A stretch of 64,000 nt of DNA from Paragonimus skrjabini miyazakii. Its lineage: Eukaryota; Platyhelminthes; Trematoda; Plagiorchiida; Troglotrematidae. Below the pieces are notes generated by a model. It was given only the letters and a program-made list of their open reading frames with translations, did not search any database and was not told the origin of the DNA. The position numbers and the translations under genes are program-made. This document shows positions 24,720-37,984 of the stretch, piece after piece. Every line of letters begins with the position of its first letter. Position 1 is the first letter of the stretch. The stretch is taken from contig JTDE01001099.1 in the NCBI GenBank assembly GCA_014338405.1, forward strand, positions 71,552 to 135,551, given 5' to 3'.

Positions 24720-27150
24720 CCGTCTACCGGGATAACGATGTAATAAATACCTTTCATCCTGTACAGTGTGACTCATTTTTGATAGGCTCCCACATATCAA
24801 CCGGTCACTATGCCAGTTTGTAATGAGAAGTCTGGCGCGTAGACAAACACTAGGTTTTAGGGTGACATTAGGTTTCTGTATCAAAAATCACTATCTTTTT
24901 GTTCATATCATTTTCAGGTCTACACGAAATACAAAGCGTGCTTACAGATTACCTGACTCATTTGGAACCGCTTGTGATCATAAAATGGCGCGTGCATTAC
25001 CTGACTTCCATTACTGTGGCAGAGTCATATAGACGTTGACATCAAGTGTGCGATTTGATCAACTTCAGTGAACGTGGATTTCGTATGTCAGAAAAGCAGC
25101 ATTTTTCAGCAAAATATACAGAATAACTTTAATTCACATAGATCACACAAAACTTGCAAGCAAAGTCAATATGTCAGAGTAAGAATGCATCGCAACTTAA
25201 TGGACCTATGCGGAAGATGCAATAGAGCGCACCTGAATAAACATTTATTTATCTACACTTGAGTTTATCTCAGTTTGGGGAATTTATGCAGTTGGAACCA
25301 ATAGTCTTAAGGTGGTTCAAATGCTCCTGTTCAAAATGAGCGCGGTCAGACATTATGATGTAACAGAATTTATTGGGTGCATGCGCAACTCGAAATTTGG
25401 TAAGAGAAGTCTAGTCCAAGCAACCTTCTACATTAATGGGAAATTTGGACAAATATCAAGAGGGGGATTATGAAAAAGTTACAATTCACAGATATTCTTA
25501 ATCCGTCTGCAGATTTCACCTCTGCTTGTGAGGCTGAGGCTGTTATGTAGTCACCAGATTAGATGATGTATTCCACGGCAGTTATAGTATTAACTCGATG
25601 AGTACGTTGCAGGTTTTGTTCATCTCTCCGCACAGTAGTTTTTGTCAGTTACTTGCAATGTGGACGAATCACACCCAAGCTGCACGTCACCAAAGACTGA
25701 CGTTACACAGTCCTTGCCTTTCAACTCCCTATGAGATTGAAGCTCGAAATTATCACCAACGCTTTCTCAGTTTCATAATGCATACGATAAAGCCACGCGG
25801 TTGCAATTACTGTTCCACACTGGCGAACTGTTGACGGGTGCTGTTTCGTAAACTGGTCGTCACCTTTATGGGGCATTCGCTAAAAGTTTTCACACGGTGA
25901 CAAGCGAACCATATCTTTCAGCATATAGAGCAGGAAACAACAATAAACACATGGCGGACGACGTGTGATTTGCAGGTCGAATTTAGAATAAAACACGAGC
26001 GCATCAATTCTGGCATAGGGTGCGGCATTTGTTAATCGCAACCAGATGCCAGCCTAGTCTACAAACATGAGGACATTCCGACGGCTTGAATAAAGAAATG
26101 CTGTGCAGACTGCAAGTAATCCAGTTCATTACACCGGTTAATACTTTGGTAACGACGTGTTTCGCTGGTAATGAACAAAAACTCATTCACATACAGGATG
26201 TTTTCGTTTGAAGTGTTTTGGATGGCGATATTTTTCAAACGCAAATGTTCTTAAATTACCTGCTGAGATTTCCACGGAGGATAGCCTATCGATTCCTTTA
26301 CAGCAAGTGTCGAAGTCTTAACAACAGAAAATCATTGTGGTAGCGTCACTTTCTAATCCGTTTGCGCTTTCTATTTTACAAGTGCTGTTCTGCACGGAGA
26401 TACATTTGAAGGAAGTGTGCTTGTTTTGAAATTACTCTAAGTTAAGCTGGTATAATGGCTTTTTAAAAGTGAGATCTATACATCTATTTCACCAACATTA
26501 ATCGTTATTTTTGAATATTCATTGTAGAATTGATAAATCTGGTCTGCACTGGCAAGAACGGAACGAATAAATGTAAATTTTTCGTTTAAAACAATAACGG
26601 TTTGTTTAGTAAAAGTATTAAAAGGGAAAAACATTTAACAGGGGGGACCGAGTGTTTTTAAAATCCATTAGAAATTCTCAACAATGATACGATTATCGCC
26701 GTGGAGTGATGAAACTATTTTGGATGGTAACAGTGACCATCCTGTGCATTCATTAAAAAACTTAGCGCCTAGTGGCTACACGTTCTTCTAGACAGTCACA
26801 CATGTTTCTGACCTCATTAATACTCGTTAAAACGTCAACTTGGGACAGAACAGGAAAGAGTGACGCACAACTGTTATTTCACAACGAGCATGCGTATGCA
26901 TTTTTTGGGTTGAAATAGGCAAGCGGCCAATGCGCAGCCATCAAAAAGAATATGAGCAGTTAGGTATATGAGATGTCTAACATAAATTGTCCTGGTAGTA
27001 TCCGGTGAGCAGCCATGATAGCTGGTAAACTGATAATAAAGATGACCTTATGGGGATTAATTGAACCGCCTGCCTCAATAAGTTAGACAGTATTGTGAAA
27101 CGGTGGAAACTGTTAGGTTTTCGCACACAGCATTTAGATACAGGCTTGGA
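24720..27150. other. Non-coding stretch between the two Penelope-like copies
   Basis: No supported exon and no further matches to the elements on either side. Short frames at 24823-25032, 25598-25834 and 26004-26244 look like chance. Confidence 0.4.
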
Positions 27151-27154
27151 TCAA

Positions 27155-27905
27155 AATAGAATGCGGTACTTTTTTTAAGGAGTGTCATCGTCCATTGTTT
27201 TGAAACGTCAGGTTCCCTTAAACAATTTCATCAGGGTGGGAGAAAGAAGTTGCTGTATTCGTGGGGCGTCTTGGAAACTGAAGAGGATTGTTTCAGTATA
27301 GTCCACATTTCCCTGGAAACCATAAGTCAATTTTGCAGACAACTGATGTCGGTCATTCTCATCGGGCTTATACAATTACACAAAGTAAGTGCAAGTTATG
27401 TACGAAAATAATAACAAATCAAATGAATAATTGAAAATCACGTAGTGCGGATCACTGTCTTATGGAGGAGGGTGGGCGTGCTGCAGAATGTACTGAAATA
27501 TCAAACGGGCCTGTCATGAGACACACGTCTGTCGGTGTTAAGTGGCTTACGCCTACTTGGAACTCAAGTGTTTGTGAGATAACGGGTCAAGAAAGGCATA
27601 GGGTTTAAGCATACTGTTTTTGAGCCCCAAGACAGGGACTGCAGAACCTAGTGACACTAGCCTCTAATTTTGAAAATAATCGCATTTTGACGGCCCTGGA
27701 ATGGGGCTTGACAAAACCTTGTACTTTACATGGGAAGCTTCGACGGGATTTGTTTGATGGCCAGGTAATTAAAAGCCGATCGCAGTGGAAGTTGGCTTTC
27801 TCAAACCGTCGCGAAACCATTCTGGATGATGTTCACAAATCCTTTCCGACAGCCGTCTGGTGGTTCTTCCAGTGTAGCCGGCTTGACAAAAACAGGTGAG
27901 ACAGC
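27155..27905 (-). mobile_element. Penelope-like element, 3' end with GIY-YIG endonuclease, copy B
   Basis: The minus-strand frame at 27899-27770 reads CQAGYTGRTTRRLSERICEH then PEWF and KPTSTAI. This is the GIY-YIG endonuclease signature of Penelope-like elements, whose usual form is GxxYIGRTxRxLxxRxxEH with a later Glu. After a frameshift, homology continues in another frame (SRAVKMRLFSKLEASVTRF, CSPCLGAQKQ), parallel to copy A. Stops interrupt the frame, so it is dead. The element is 5'-truncated just before the GIY-YIG domain; no RT domain is present. The 3' UTR matches copy A down to about 27155. Confidence 0.75.
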
Positions 27906-27909
27906 AGAC

Positions 27910-29740
27910 CGAAAAAGGAAGAGAACTTGAGCAAACTATCCTTAAGGTGGGTAGAATGATAAGTCTTGTAGCATGGTAAGCAATCTGGATCGTGTTTATA
28001 AGTCTACGGTTAATTGTTTCAATGGAAACCTCACCGTTACATGATAAACATGTAAAAATCGAGTTTTTCTTCGTCATCTGAAAGAGTTCATAGTTTGCAC
28101 AGTAAACGAATGATGGTGCCACTATTATGACTAATTTTGGCACCGGTTTCTGCTCAGCTAATAGCGTAACTATACAGAAACGTCATTCATGCGTTCAAAA
28201 TCTACCATGCCAACTTGAAGTACGCCTGCTTGACAACAAGCTCATGGTCAGAGTACGTTGATTAGCCATTGTTACCGGCCCTTACGACTAAATTTATTCC
28301 TCAAACTTTTCCGTGCGGAACATTTAATTGCCGCAAGCTACTTTGTATTCGTCCCATAGTGATAAACAGTCTTTCTGTGAGGAAGTAATTACTACACGCC
28401 ATCGACTTATGAGATGATATTCGAATATACTGTGACCTTCACGATAACCTACTCCTCTTCTTAGGGTGTGATAGAATATGTATATACTCTCCCTTCATTA
28501 GTAACTAAGATACTTGTATCCTTCTTCATGAGTAATTTTATTTAAACCCCTTTTCGTAATTTTTGGAAACAGCTGGAAGTTTTCGATAGCACTTAAACCT
28601 TATGTGAGTCCAAATATACATATTTTTTCGGGGTAAACTTTGGCTTCACAAATCTTTTAACTGAGCACGCAGTCAACTGTGAAATTTCCCTTTGCTGTTA
28701 CAACCAGACCACAGGCAAACATGCCAGGTTGACACAACGTGTATTTAACGGCCAAACTGGAGGTTCAGATTGATTTAAACAGAAAATGGAAGCCAGTATT
28801 ATTCGAGATATTATATCGGTGCAATTTTAAAAACCTTGTCTCGTCACATGTTAGTTAAATGAAAACGTCGAGTTTTCGCCTTTTTGATGCTTTACTTTGG
28901 AATCCGTCCAGTTAAACGTTTACACCCCTAAGGATATCTTCAACGACGAATCTCCTGGAATACCAAATGAGCACATTAAAGTCACCTGATAACTCTTCAT
29001 TTGGTTTCACAGAATTATGAAAGCTATATTTTTCGTGGTGTTGCTTCATTTCATTGGAATTACACAAATAAATATATCCTTACCTGCATACAGCGTTACC
29101 AGGGTGAATTATTTTGCCATTTTAATCTAACAGATAAAGTTACAGCTGTTCTTCATGGTCATTGTTAGTTTTTAGACATCTGTTATCATGCGTTAGGTGA
29201 ATTTCATTGTGATGTGTATCTTCATTAACTAATAACTTTTTATGTTCATTAACCTTACCAAGAGGACCTTGTGAACTCTGCTTACTTTCTAAGGAAACAA
29301 GATCAATTAAGCACAGGTTTACGTTGTAACCCCAAAAAGTATGTACACTGCAAGGTTTTCTTCAAGTGTGCTTCTAACCAATTTGGCAGTAGATCGACTT
29401 TCGGTGGGGAACACAAATGTCGCTTTCTGTGGCCTTATGGTATACACTGCTTATTCTGCACTTTATCAGCCTAGACCAAAATTCATCATTTATTGATCGC
29501 AATTATATTTTTTTCTGCCCTGCAAGCGCACTTTATGTTACAAGGGGAAATGACTGACCTGCCACTTGGCCCTTTCTATCAAACACACCAAGTGCTTACT
29601 TTTCTCGGCGAATTCCGTTCACGGTCGCCGTCCCTAAAATACGAGTGCACGTTAATCGTCTGCTTCGGTATTAAATGCAATATATTCACGTGACTACTTA
29701 CAAGTAACTGAATGCACCAACGACCAAACATTTAGTCAGA
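27910..29740. other. Non-coding stretch
   Basis: AT-rich, with no recognised exon or repeat. Plus-strand frames at 29271-29474 and 29493-29693 have no splice support. Confidence 0.4.
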
Positions 29741-29749
29741 TGGAAAAAT

Positions 29750-29967
29750 TTATCCACAAACCAACGGAGTATTTTTAATAACTATGAATAGGCTTAAATT
29801 GAATACACGTGACCAAGCGCAAAATCTCGATAAGTATGCTACTACCGTACTTTTAAAAGGTTCAGGAGCTGGTAACCTCAACAAAACTGGTGGAATAGTG
29901 TCACGATATTCTTCGCCATGTTTCTTGAGGGATTCCTGAAATACAGTCGGGTAATTCTTAACGAAAG
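29750..29967 (-). CDS. Possible internal or terminal exon, unrecognised
   Basis: The acceptor (CTTGCTTATTTGGCAG) precedes a frame that stays open to TAA at 29752-29750. It begins AFVKNYPTVFQESLKKHGEE and then TIPPVLLRLPAPEPFK, which looks like genuine globular protein. The exon probably ends earlier than the stop, since composition after about codon 45 becomes less protein-like, but the candidate donors (for example ACG|GTAGTA) are weak. Entry phase is 1. No family is recognised. Confidence 0.38.
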
Positions 29968-29979
29968 CTGCCAAATAAG

Positions 29980-31300
29980 CAAGTTAGGCTAAGCATAGTT
30001 AGGATATGCTCTACTAATCTCTCAGGTAGCCATATCAAATGCTTTACTAAACACTTAATCTTCAATTGCACCAGCCAAATTATTTGTCATAATTTGAAAG
30101 CGACCTCCAATATTGAGTGGCACACAGATGACATTAATATGAACCATGGGGTCCGTGCATGTATCACCACATGGCCTACCAATAAAATACAAAATATATA
30201 ATGTAACCGCGGGTTGTTCAATGACCTAGACACTACACAATCCACGTAACAAGAGGTACATTTATAAATCACAAGTTTTTGGATCTGGCCACACTCCCTC
30301 TGTAAAACGTATGCAATGCGTATGTTACAAGTAATGACGAGTATATGCGTGTGAACAGTGTTAGCTATTCAGCCATTTGAATAACATGATTATGTGAGAC
30401 TCAAAACGGATGTCACACACCTGTTGTGCCAAGCGCACGCGTCCAAATAAGCCTTTCTTCTTTGATGATTGTATCGGTGTTATGCGTTGTCTACCTCTAC
30501 AACACGAACAATGATTTTATTCACGACATCTATTCTGAATCTCAACCCTATTATTTGAATCTGCAATATGACCTCTGACACTCAGGGCTTGGAGACTGTA
30601 CACAAATGAACATGAGGAGGATGAGTAGTGGAAAAAGAAATAGAGCTTTCAAATGGAGTCAATAGACAAGCGACGAAAGAAACGTGTGCTCAGCATACGC
30701 ACAAACGATATGGAAGTGACAATTCATACAGCTGGTAGAGAAGTACAATTCTAAAAACTAAAGGGGATATTTAGACGTGAAAATAAGGTGTATTCACGGT
30801 GAAATTTGTATCCAAATTCCGATGGAGAAGTGTATGAGTAGCGAATAATGCAAGCGACGGAAGCGGGTTTGTTGAGAACTATCAGAGATGGCATTGGCAA
30901 TTGTGATAGGCTGCAAATATTTGGCAGCTAAATATTAATAAAATTGATCAGTGTTCTGAAAATAAGGAGCAAGCTTAATCTATCGACCACGTGCATCAGT
31001 GAATCCAGCAAAAGTAAGTACTCAAGCAGAAATCAATTACAAAGAAAGGTTTATGACAGAAATTAAAACTTTAAAATTATTACTATGATTAGAAATTCAA
31101 GTAGAATTATAAAAAATTTTCCAGAATACAGGTTCCACAGTTCGACGAGAAATATATTATATAATTTTCAATCGCAAGCAACCGTAGGGGTGCCATAGAA
31201 TAAAAAAAGGGATAAGGAATAAAGCTATATAGTTTGAGTCCATTACAAGAGTAGAAGCATGGGAAGGTGTGTTAGATTAAGATGAGCAGACCACACAAGA
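29980..31300. other. Non-coding stretch
   Basis: AT-rich, purine-rich around 30600-31260. No exon, repeat or RNA gene was recognised. Confidence 0.4.
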
Positions 31301-31305
31301 AAAAT

Positions 31306-31847
31306 CAAGTTCATAAGCAATGTTGGTTGATAAAACCTGTAACGCAACAACATTCGTCTGAGGTCCTCATCTGAAGTATATGCATAGAATACACCATGTC
31401 TCAATGCGTTTGCTCCAACCAACTACGCACGCTCCTAACCGACAATATGCTACACAACTGGATATTATGATGGGTTGGTGCTTTAAGAATGTGCTCAAGG
31501 AACGCATATCATTCGTTAGTGAAAAAGTACCCGACACTCATCTTTCTCATAGAAAGATACTTGCAGAAAAAACTCTTTGATCATACGCAATTCTCACAGT
31601 GGAGAGCTAAACGTCATAGTTATTGTTTGAAATTAACATCACATACAGCTTGAAGTTCACATGCCGAGGGATAGTTGTATTACAAAAATGTCTATCCGTT
31701 CCTGAACAACCACGTTTAGAAGAATATTTTAGCGTTACTTTGTTTCGTCTAGAAAGTGGGAAGCGTACGTTGTAAATTGAACAAAAGTCTTGGTACATAC
31801 TGAGGTAACCCTTCTAGGGATAACAGATCAATTATAGTTGAGGATTC
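31306..31847 (+). repeat. 0.54-kb direct duplication, copy 1
   Basis: Nearly identical to 35844-36362 in the same orientation, 4.5 kb apart. It carries an extra block of about 24 bp near 31381 (GCATAGAATACACCATGTCTC). Both copies start at CAAGTTCATAAGC and stop at TTGAGGATTC. Its right end overlaps the last 47 bp of the minus-strand exon at 31801-32436 and the start of that exon's downstream intron. Confidence 0.93.
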
Positions 31848-32436
31848 GTTCATTCCGTCTGCCAAATGCCACCACTCTTGCGGCTTTCTCGGATTATTCG
31901 AAAGCGGTGATTGAACAGAGTTTAGGAACGAAGCCGAATAGTTCATGTCCATCCTCAGAGTAGACGCATGAAAAATCGATCCTGTCTTTTCTGCAAGGCC
32001 ACTTGTTGTATATAGAGAGCATGGTATATCATACTGGAAACGTGAAGGGAACGTGGATGATTGACCAATTGTGGTTATTAGGAGCATAGGACAATAAACC
32101 CATCCGTGAGAGGATGTGTGACGGACTGGATGAGCGATTGCGTCCGATTGTATGGAAGTGTATTTCAAAATCCATTCAGATACTACTTATGAGAAATTGC
32201 TCTTCATTAAGGAAGCCGTTGAATAACTTGCAACATTCTGAATCGTGTTCTGACTGAAAATCGAACAGTCTCCTTTTCCAGGCAGATCAAAGTAATAGAT
32301 AGTTACACCTTCAGAAACGTGTGTCTGTCCTTGATGAAGACCGTGCTCATTATTCTTTCGCCATTGAGCTTCAACTTGTGCTAAACGGCTTAATGAATAA
32401 TAATGGAGCTGACGAGTTTCTGTTGATTTTCACGTT
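31801..32436 (-). pseudogene. Long coding-like exon with an in-frame stop, unrecognised
   Basis: An acceptor at 32437 (AATCAATCCTTCTTTGCAG) and a donor at 31800 (CTCA|GTATGT) bracket the minus-strand segment. From about 32425 the frame reads SLSRLAQVEAQWRKNNEHGL, then EGVTIYYFDLPGKGDC. It meets one TAA at about 32185-32183 and continues in the same frame for 120 more codons (SEWILKYTS..., later NPRKPQEWWHLADGMNESS and DLLSLEGLP). The first bases after the acceptor read better in another frame, so a frameshift near 32,400 is also likely. The peptide is Ser/Thr-rich and soluble, and no domain is recognised. Either this is a decaying gene, or the stop hides a second intron (weak sites), or the base calls are wrong. 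Confidence 0.42.
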
Positions 32437-32439
32437 CTG

Positions 32440-35400
32440 CAAAGAAGGATTGATTTACTAGTATAATGAGTTAGCGTTTAGTTCTTGTATTTGGAATAAA
32501 AATGCCGTTTCTTCGAATACTTACAAATTATATCCATCAAGGCGTTAACTCAAGTGTTATTGATACTTCAGTTGGTGCACTACCTTCTAACCATCATTAT
32601 TTACATAGTGAACGTTTCCTTTACTTGCTAACTGCCTTCCCATGGTCTCTGCTGATAAAACTTGGTTACTTACTAAAAAGAAGATAGTTTTTGAAAAACT
32701 ACGAAGAAGGTCGAATACACTTTTTTGATCTTGACTTATTACTTGTCACTGGGAAAACAGATGGTCACAAAATATGAACAAGCCTTTCGCTTATTTTCAA
32801 CATTTTGCTCAGGATCGAAATGTTTATTTAACACGTTCTGTCTGAAAACACAAAAATATGCATGTTTGCACTTTAGGTTGGTTGACGTTTAGACGGATGC
32901 TAGCAGTTTTCATCAACCATTGTTGACAGATCAATTCCATCCCGCCCATTATTCGTTAGAATGCAAGATTGCTTGTTCAAGCACGTTCGTAATTGTTAGA
33001 TATATATCTTGACGGAAATGACGAACATCGGTTCACGGCTGAAGCTTAATATTAAACGAGAAATATTACGGCAATGGGTATACTGTCACTCAACATAAAA
33101 AAAATAGCTGCAGAGATAAATAACAAGGTGGGGCATGGACTAATTCTCACAGGTATACCACTGACTCATACTGCGTGGGATACTCAACAGACTTTCAAAT
33201 CGAATACTTGGGAGATCACTAAATTCCCGAGATACACAGAGATTGAGTAAGCATGTTCCACATCAACTTTTATCGTTATCGCCAAGCGATTTTAAGCTGC
33301 GAAGCTGAATGTTACAGTTAGGTAGGGCAACTAGTAGCGTAACAGCCAGCACTTTGGCGGATTATAGTTACATCCTGAGCAATATCCGTGAAGGTTCGTT
33401 GTCTGATGGTCCCCGTACGCAAGTAGCTACGTTCGTTGATGGATGATCAGCAAACATCTCCGGCTGGGATAGACTGGGTTTCGCTTTAACTCACGGACGT
33501 GAAGTGCATCTGTTCTGTGCCAGAAACACAAATATTCCACCCCCTAATGATGGGATGGTGACCAAAATCGTCACAGAGTAACTACACCTCAGTTATTCGA
33601 GAATATCTCACTTGGCAGTTTATTGACCGCATCCGGTTTTCGACCGAAAATTTGTTGACATCTGAATGATCGCGGTTTTCGTCGCGTTATTCCAATGATT
33701 TATGTTCATCTTCTGCAGACTAGACAAGTCTATGGGTCGGTACATTGAATGCACCATTAGCAGCAATCAGCATCCGTTCGTATACTAGCATTTCACTCTC
33801 ATTGTGATTACTGGACGTAACATAGGGCTGATCTGATAAGAAGAATACCGTTAACACCTACCTCCCAGATAAGACAGAAACGGACAGTTTATCAGTATCT
33901 ACCTATTGTACAACGTGTCCCTTTGCCTGGATTTCACGGATGGCGATCGTGGAAAGAAGTACAAGGCAACGTATTCAGCATTAGCATTATCTACATATGA
34001 TACCCAATGAATGCCGTCAGGAGTACAGGGTTTACTGTTAGTTTAATCGAGATGTTTATCACAAGTGATTGTTAATCGTACAGAAGTTCCAAAGAAAATT
34101 ATTCGTGTGTTAGCTCAGTGGTGCGCAGACCTAGTAATCCACACTCCGTCTCTCTATGGGACAATAACTGTATAACTGAAATCCTGAGTTTCCCCGTTGA
34201 GTTGCAGAGCAAATGCCTTCCCAAATGAATACTTCGAAAGTACAGCCAATTTTCCTGATTGTTTCGTTTCGATTCAAACTTTGAAAGACCACATATATGT
34301 GCACACAGCACTGTAACATCAACCCAATGCCTAATTTGTTAACGGAACATACTGATGATTAGAAATCAGTTATTGTACGTCAAACGAAAAACCTCTAAAA
34401 AAAAACACTTGGCTGACATTTCCCATCCACAACTCAAACAGCAAACAGAAAATGTTATCCAGTACGAAGTAAACCTGCCCGGAAGATCAATACGCTGGTT
34501 TATTTGCCAACACTTCTGTAAATGCTTCAAGTTATTGGTCAAAACGGAATGTCTGTGAACAGATGTTGATGTATCAGTTGACTTGAAGTTTGTAGATGCC
34601 ATGAAGTAAAATGAATCCGATAGATTATTCTGCTGATTTCTCGACACATTCCGAGTTAGAACTCATAATCACGTGATCAGGAAAACTCATTCTCATATTG
34701 TATCATGCCTTTTTAAAGACGAACAAAGACCCTTTGTTTAGTTTAATCCAACACAGTTGAAGAGTAATTTTTACTTGAGAAACTAAACCGATGTTTTCTG
34801 TCTCATTTTCTGTCCTCTCCGTGATTTCTTGACACCTTAACTCGTTGCTACCTATTTCACGTTTCCTTCCGAATAGTCGGGCCGCGTTTGATTGTCCAGA
34901 AAAATACGATAAATTGCTAAGTAAAATATATGATAGTACACTTCATGATGTGTGTATACTTTTGCACTTTATCGCTAACCTATGCAATACTGTTTAGAAT
35001 TTCGGGTCAAAATCATCACTAGTTAACAGCAGATTGAATGAACGTGACTGATTTGCGAGCATAGTACGGTTGGTTCGTGAGGACCTTTGTTAGCAAGGCT
35101 GTGTTCCGGTATAACTCTTGGTGTAACTTGTGGCTTACCTCGCTTTGACGGTCTGAGATGTTATTTTCAAGAATATCGCATTGGTACACATTGAGAAACA
35201 GAACGGAGTCATCATTTTTCTACTGAACTATTTTTCGAAGAAACTTCTTCCAGCTGGAATGACCGTACACGTTTAAAGGTGGACAATTTTCCAGTTAGTG
35301 GACTATCCCTTCCTCGCAATGATAATGAATATTTGCATTTGTTACCTGCCGACTGTTGATGTTTCCTTCAGGTTACACATATAAGTCAGTATGCAGTCTT

Positions 35401-35840
35401 TTTGTTTCTTACTCTATTTTCGTAATGTTTATTATTTAACCTATGCTGAAAATTGGCGTCAGTTTTGCTGTTTGAAAATTAACTCACTAACCGAAATCAG
35501 TAGATAAATACATTTATTTCGCTGTAATCCGCAAGCCATTTAATCATTCTCATATGTAAGTTATTGGATGTACAGGAAATGAAAACCCAATAAAGTAAGT
35601 ATTAAATTTTGTGGATTGAAATCGCAAAAGACTGTCATTATTGATAAATTCAACTCAAAATGTTAGATGCAATTCAGTTAGACTGAGCAATCTTTCAGTT
35701 GGTTGCCGTGTGTTTCAATTTACAATGTGAACTGTGGTCAGTAAAGATTACTGGTGGTAAGTTCTTAACGACGAAGGTGTTCGCGAAAGCGCAGGTGCTC
35801 ATAGTATGCGATGCATAAGTTGAACACATTATATTTGTAT
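32440..35840. other. Mostly non-coding; weak exon signals
   Basis: A minus-strand segment 33587-33495 encodes a hydrophobic stretch (SVTILVTIPSLGGGIFVFLA) and ends at a consensus donor (CGTCC|GTGAGT), but its acceptor is poor. A plus-strand ATG frame at 32502-32687 (61 codons) has no other support. Nothing else stands out. Confidence 0.3.
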
Positions 35841-35843
35841 ACA

Positions 35844-36362
35844 CAAGTTCATAAGCAATGTTGGTTGATAAAACCTGTAACGCAACAACATTCGTCTGAG
35901 GTCTCCATCTGGAGTATATTCGTTTGCTCCAACCAACTACGCACGCTCTTAACCAACAATATGCTACACAACTGGATATTATGATGGGTTGGTGCTTTAA
36001 GAATATGCTCAAGGAACACAAATCATTCGTTAGTGAAAAAGTACCCGACACTCATCTTTCTCATAGAAAGATACTTGCAGAAAAAACTCTTTGATCATAC
36101 GCAATTCTCACAGTGGAGAGCTAAACGTCATAGTTATTTGTTGAAATTAACAGCACATACAGCTTGAAGTTCACATGCCGAGGGTGTAGATGTATTACAA
36201 AAATGTCTATCCGTTCTTGAACAACTACGGTAAGAAGAATATTTTAGCGTTACTTTGTTTCGTCTAGAAAGTGGGAAGCGTACGTTGTAAATTGAACAAA
36301 AGTCCTGGTACAGACTTAGGTAACCCTTCTAGGGATAACAGATCAATTATAGTTGAGGATTC
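35844..36362 (+). repeat. 0.52-kb direct duplication, copy 2
   Basis: Matches 31306-31847. It lacks the 24-bp block and has scattered substitutions, among them one that destroys the exon donor equivalent (GGTACAGACTTAGG in place of GGTACATACTGAGG). It therefore carries only an exon end that cannot splice normally. Beyond 36362 it is followed by a T-rich tract with no homology to copy 1. Confidence 0.93.
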
Positions 36363-36369
36363 CTTTTTT

Positions 36370-37980
36370 TTCTGCTCTTTTTTCTTTTTACCTACGTGAT
36401 CTGCGTCGCAAATTTTCAGTTATGCCGACTAAGCAATTTCATTACGTCCTCTGAGGAAAGCTGTTTGCGAGACACATTTATTCATCGCTGGTCGAATTTA
36501 GCGAGCCGCTGATTTGTTATCCTTCCTTACTTTCGCAATTCCTTTTGTCTTTATTTGTTTGCCTTCCGAAGGTTTTGACATAATCTGTCGAATAAACGTC
36601 GGTGGCTGATAGTTGGTTGCGTTTAATATACAGAACACCAGGAATGCCTTTTACGATGTTGGTGAAAGAGAACAATTTCTTGAAAAATATTTTTATGTGG
36701 GCAGATCTTTGAACAAAATAGTTGTGTGAGGAGTACTGGTTGGTCCTTGTATTCCCTACAGACCTGCCATCAGTAAGTAGCCGTTAGTGTTGAGGCTTTT
36801 AATTTACCGTTCAGACTTCTCGAATGGGAAGAAGAATAATTGTGAAAACACTAAACAACATGGGTTGCGTGGAGGTCGCACCAGAATAAACCTGCGGAAA
36901 CATAAGATTTGCAGTTATTCTTGATCATATCACCCGGGTGTAACCCCGTTTGCGCGATAACTTCAATATACTTTAACTAATATCGATTGCCCTGAGACTG
37001 AATGCATAAATTTAGTAATTTTTACTTTGTGTTTTAGGGCTTGGTTGTTAAGTTACAAAGGACTTTGTTCGAACGCTAATTGGAGGCAGTTTAACTCTTT
37101 GTTGTAAACAGAGCTCAAGGCCTTTTGATTCAACTAGTTTCCGTACCATGACAAGTCGGTATCTGACAGAATGTGTCAGTTCGTTTTAATTATACAAACG
37201 GCCTGATTGACGGAGTGCAAATTGGTACGCGGTTCTGAACTCCAAATAGGCGACCAGAAAGCGATTTCGACTTTGTGTTTGGTTTGACCTTGGACAGTCA
37301 CGAAATACTGGTGAACTTTTGAGAACGATTCTTCCGCACAAACTTATGGTAAAACCAAAAGAAAACTATCAAAATGAAATAAGCAGAAGATTGTTTATTT
37401 GAAGCTTTTCATGTAATAGATTGTGCGCATGTTTAACTACATATGTTTGAAAAAGTACGCATTTGACCGGTTTCCAACTATCCTCAAGGGAGCTTGAACA
37501 ACTTGTCATCTGGAATTTCCCCTGCCTATCTACTCAACAACTTCTAGCTAGAGTTGCATTACTAAGATGAGGGTGAATGTTTATACCGCACGCCTCGCAC
37601 TGATGGCATGTCAGGGATGGATTATAGAAGACGCAGCAAATGCAGTGCATTCTGGAGGCTCACAGTGATTCAACTCAAACGCAGTTATCCTCTAAACTAA
37701 ACCCCGGGCGCCGCAGTAGCACGGATAAATGGAAACCTCCCCCGTGAAGTTTTTTATAAGGAATAATGCAAACAATCGTGTTGAATTCTTGAGAAACTTC
37801 AAAACATTAACTTTCTTTAATTAAAATCTGACATTAGTGTGCGCTATGTTAAGCAAGACCACACGCAGTCATCTTTTATGCTGGCCAAAACTACTGAGAC
37901 CAGATGTCGGTATATACAGTATGGTTGTTTCAGCCTCTAGATAACTGTCTCTAAATACAAAGGTGAGCAACGGGTGAGTT
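36370..37980. other. Non-coding stretch
   Basis: AT-rich with a small GC-rich patch near 37700. No exon or repeat was recognised. Confidence 0.4.
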
Positions 37981-37984
37981 TTGT

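Noticed and set aside
34110..34140. TTAGCTCAGTGGTGCGCAGACC, A-box-like string
   Set aside because: No B box or T arm follows at a workable distance, and no match to the SINE family.
35695..36051. 118-codon minus-strand frame
   Set aside because: Half of it is the reverse of the 0.5-kb duplicated segment, not coding in the other copy, and composition is not protein-like.
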